A stretch of 5,476 bases of DNA from an uncultured Eubacteriales bacterium (lineage in GTDB: Bacteria; Bacillota; Clostridia; Monoglobales; Monoglobaceae). The stretch spans positions 1 to 5,476 of the forward strand of contig USLC01000064.1 in NCBI GenBank assembly GCA_900555375.1. Reading direction: 5' to 3'. Positions 3,983-5,476 of the stretch are shown here, piece by piece (the stretch's first letter is position 1; every line of letters starts with the position of its first letter). A model generated the notes under the pieces. That model was not told where the DNA came from. It searched no databases and saw only the letters and a program-made list of their open reading frames with translations. The translations under genes and the position numbers were made by a program.

Positions 3983-5009
3983 ATGGCAAGAGTTGTAACA
4001 ATGGGCGAGATTATGCTTAGATTATCAACCCCAAATAATGAAAAATTTATTCAGGCGGACGAATTTGACGTTTGCTACGGCGGCGGCAAATGTAGCCGTA
4101 TCCCTCGCCAACTACGGTCACGACGCGGCTTTTGTGACCAAGGTTCCCGAGAACCCCATCGGCGACTGTGCCGTTGCCGCACTGCGCAAGCTGAATGTCG
4201 ATACAAAATTCATCGCAAAAGGCGGCGAGCGTCTGGGAATTTACTTCCTTGAATCGGGCTCGGCTATGCGTGCTTCAAACGTTGTATACGACCGCGCACA
4301 TTCGTCCATATCGACGGCAGAAGTATCAGACTTTGATTTTGATGAAATATTTAAAGACGCCGACTGGTTCCACTTTACGGGTATAACCCCCGCTGTTTCT
4401 GACGCGGCGGCAGAGCTGACCGAGGCTGCGCTTAAAGCCGCAAAGGCTCACGGCGTTAAAGTATCGGTTGACCTTAACTTCAGAAAGAAGCTCTGGTCAT
4501 CAGAGAAGGCACAAAAGGTTATGTCAAACTTAATGCAATACGTTGACGTGTGCATCGGCAACGAAGAAGACGCCGAAAAGGTTCTTGGCTTCAAGCCGGG
4601 AAACACCGATGTAACCGGCGGAAATCTTGAGCTTGACGGCTATAAAGATATATTCCGTCAGATGGTTGAAAAGTTTAATTTTGAATATGTAATCAGCTCT
4701 CTCAGAGTAAGCCACAGCGCCTCTGACAACGGCTGGTCGGCTTGCATCTACTCAAGAGACACCAAGGAATTTTACCATTCAAGAGAGTACAGAATCCGCC
4801 CGATTGTTGACCGCGTAGGCGGCGGCGACAGCTTTGCGGGCGGCCTGATCTACGGGCTGAACCACTATGAGGACAAGCAGTCTGCGCTCGAGTTCGCAGT
4901 CGCGGCGAGCTGCCTGAAGCACAGCATCCCCGGCGATTTCAACCGCGTCACCGTCTCCGACGTCACCAAGCTCATGGGCGGCGACGGCACCGGCCGCGTG
5001 CAGAGATAA
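3983..5009 (+). pseudogene. kdgK: 2-dehydro-3-deoxygluconokinase (KDG kinase, PfkB/ribokinase family), frameshifted near codon 35
   Basis: This enzyme phosphorylates 2-keto-3-deoxygluconate with ATP to give KDPG, the substrate of the adjacent aldolase. The N-terminus (MARVVTMGEIMLRLSTPNNE, then EFDVCYGGG) is read from 3983 to 4087. The rest continues in the next frame from AAT at 4089 (NVAVSLANYGHDAAFVTKVP) to the TAA at 5007-5009. Joining the frames gives about 341 residues, the normal size for this clostridial family. The junction falls in the first PfkB signature, where relatives read GGGEANVAVSLA. The Glu-Ala pair is missing, as a 5-base loss between short GGC repeats would cause. The C-terminal PfkB signature DRVGGGDSFAGG (4809-4844) is intact and carries the catalytic Asp. 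Without a fix, the product ends at 4252 after 89 residues. Codon usage turns sharply GC-rich after the GTA codon at 4815. Whether this is real inactivation, a sequencing error or a chimera cannot be told from the window. Confidence 0.85.
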
Positions 5010-5010
5010 A

Positions 5011-5016
5011 AAGGAG
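5011..5016 (+). promoter_or_regulatory. Ribosome binding site of the aminotransferase gene
   Basis: AAGGAG starts 2 nt after the kdgK stop and lies 12 nt before the ATG at 5029. The 19-bp gap between the genes implies cotranscription with the end of kdgK. Confidence 0.6.
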
Positions 5017-5028
5017 AGCATCAGCATC

Positions 5029-5476
5029 ATGGAATGGATCAATGAAAAAGCCAAAACTCTGAAGCAGGGCGCCATCCGCGCCATGTTCGACCGCGCGAAC
5101 ACCATGACCGGCGTCATCAGCCTCGGCATCGGTGAGCCGGATATGCCGACGCCGAAGCTGGTCTGCGAGGCCTGCAAGGAAGCGCTCGACAAGGGCATCA
5201 CGCATTATACGCCGAACGCCGGTACGCTCTCGTTCCGTCAGGCCATCGCCGAAAAGTCCTATCTGAAGGACCTGCACTATGACCCGAAAACGGAGATCAT
5301 CATCACCAACGGCGGCATGGGCGCGCTGAGCCTGCTGTTCCTTGTCCTGCTGAACAAGGGCGACGAGATCCTGATCCAGGACCCGCAGTGGCTGAACTAC
5401 GTTGCGCAGGTTGCGTACTGCGACGGCACGGCAGTCCGCGTTCCCACGGATCTGGCACACAACTTTGAAATGCAGC
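5029..5476 (+). CDS. Class I/II (fold type I) PLP-dependent aminotransferase, N-terminal part, truncated by the window edge
   Basis: 149 codons are visible out of a typical 380-400, so the PLP lysine is beyond the edge. The family pattern is clear. LGIGEPDMPTP (32-42) is the substrate-side loop, and HYTPNAGTLSFRQAIA (59-74) is the conserved Y/G-L-R-xAIA block. TNGGMGAL (93-100) is the cofactor phosphate loop. GDEILIQDPQWLNY (111-124) includes Trp121 at the position of the aromatic residue that stacks on PLP. This wording is typical of the aspartate/aromatic aminotransferase Ib-like group, but substrate cannot be assigned; alanine or aspartate transaminases also fit. The gene lies 19 bp after kdgK. 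Its link to uronate catabolism is unclear beyond the use of pyruvate as an amino acceptor. Codon usage is far more GC-rich than in eda or pfkA and matches the 3' end of kdgK, so gene and kdgK tail share an origin. Confidence 0.9.
   Translation, partial: MEWINEKAKTLKQGAIRAMFDRANTMTGVISLGIGEPDMPTPKLVCEACKEALDKGITHYTPNAGTLSFRQAIAEKSYLKDLHYDPKTEIIITNGGMGALSLLFLVLLNKGDEILIQDPQWLNYVAQVAYCDGTAVRVPTDLAHNFEMQ

Noticed and set aside
4079..4826. The two GGCGGCGGC tracts (4079-4087 and 4818-4826) as a recombination repeat pair.
   Set aside because: Both are ordinary Gly-Gly-Gly codons of conserved PfkB glycine motifs, so the match is explained by protein sequence. The coincidence with the two breakpoints is kept only as a note.
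4038..5009. Taking 4038 as the true start of KDG kinase.
   Set aside because: The first 17 residues from 4038 are out-of-frame translation unlike any kinase N-terminus, and no ribosome binding site precedes it. The correct N-terminus is in the other frame from 3983.
4779..5460. Long minus-strand frames over the end of kdgK and the aminotransferase.
   Set aside because: GC-rich coding DNA commonly leaves the antisense frame open. The plus-strand frame carries clear PLP-transferase and PfkB motifs.

Overview
The window reads as low-to-moderate GC Gram-positive DNA of the class Clostridia, possibly an Oscillospiraceae/Ruminococcaceae-like gut bacterium. The evidence is strong AGGAGG-type ribosome binding sites, AT-rich intergenic DNA with good sigma-A promoters, an AddA-type helicase-nuclease, a zinc-ribbon L31, and a phosphofructokinase with G/K active-site residues. 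From about 4815 to the right edge the composition changes abruptly to a much more GC-rich codon usage. The right end may therefore come from a different genome, either by recombination or by a chimeric assembly.

Layout. The left half is on the minus strand. In transcription order it holds pfkA (6-phosphofructokinase, 1670-2770), rpmE (L31, 1332-1538), a HAD-family hydrolase (505-1191), and the N-terminal 157 codons of addA (1-471, running off the left edge). pfkA has a clear promoter and a roughly 130-nt leader. rpmE has its own extended -10 promoter, whose -35 box lies inside the pfkA terminator hairpin. A 90-nt structured element ending in a U-tract (1218-1308) separates rpmE from the HAD gene. 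HAD and addA are 33 bp apart and probably cotranscribed.

A 500-bp AT-rich divergent intergenic region (2785-3286) follows. It holds the pfkA promoter on the minus strand, the promoter of the sugar-acid genes on the plus strand, and several repeats that look like operators.

The right half is on the plus strand: KDPG aldolase (3287-3931), 2-keto-3-deoxygluconate kinase (3983-5009, frameshifted), and the N-terminal 149 codons of a fold-type-I PLP aminotransferase (5029-5476, cut by the right edge). The kinase and aldolase are consecutive steps: KDG is phosphorylated to KDPG, which is split to pyruvate and glyceraldehyde-3-phosphate. That is the lower part of uronate (pectin or glucuronide) catabolism. 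With pfkA divergent to them, the locus joins glycolysis and sugar-acid entry at triose phosphate.

No clearly novel system is visible. The points most worth checking are the disrupted kdgK with its mid-gene composition switch, the structured element upstream of the HAD gene, and the repeats in the divergent regulatory region.
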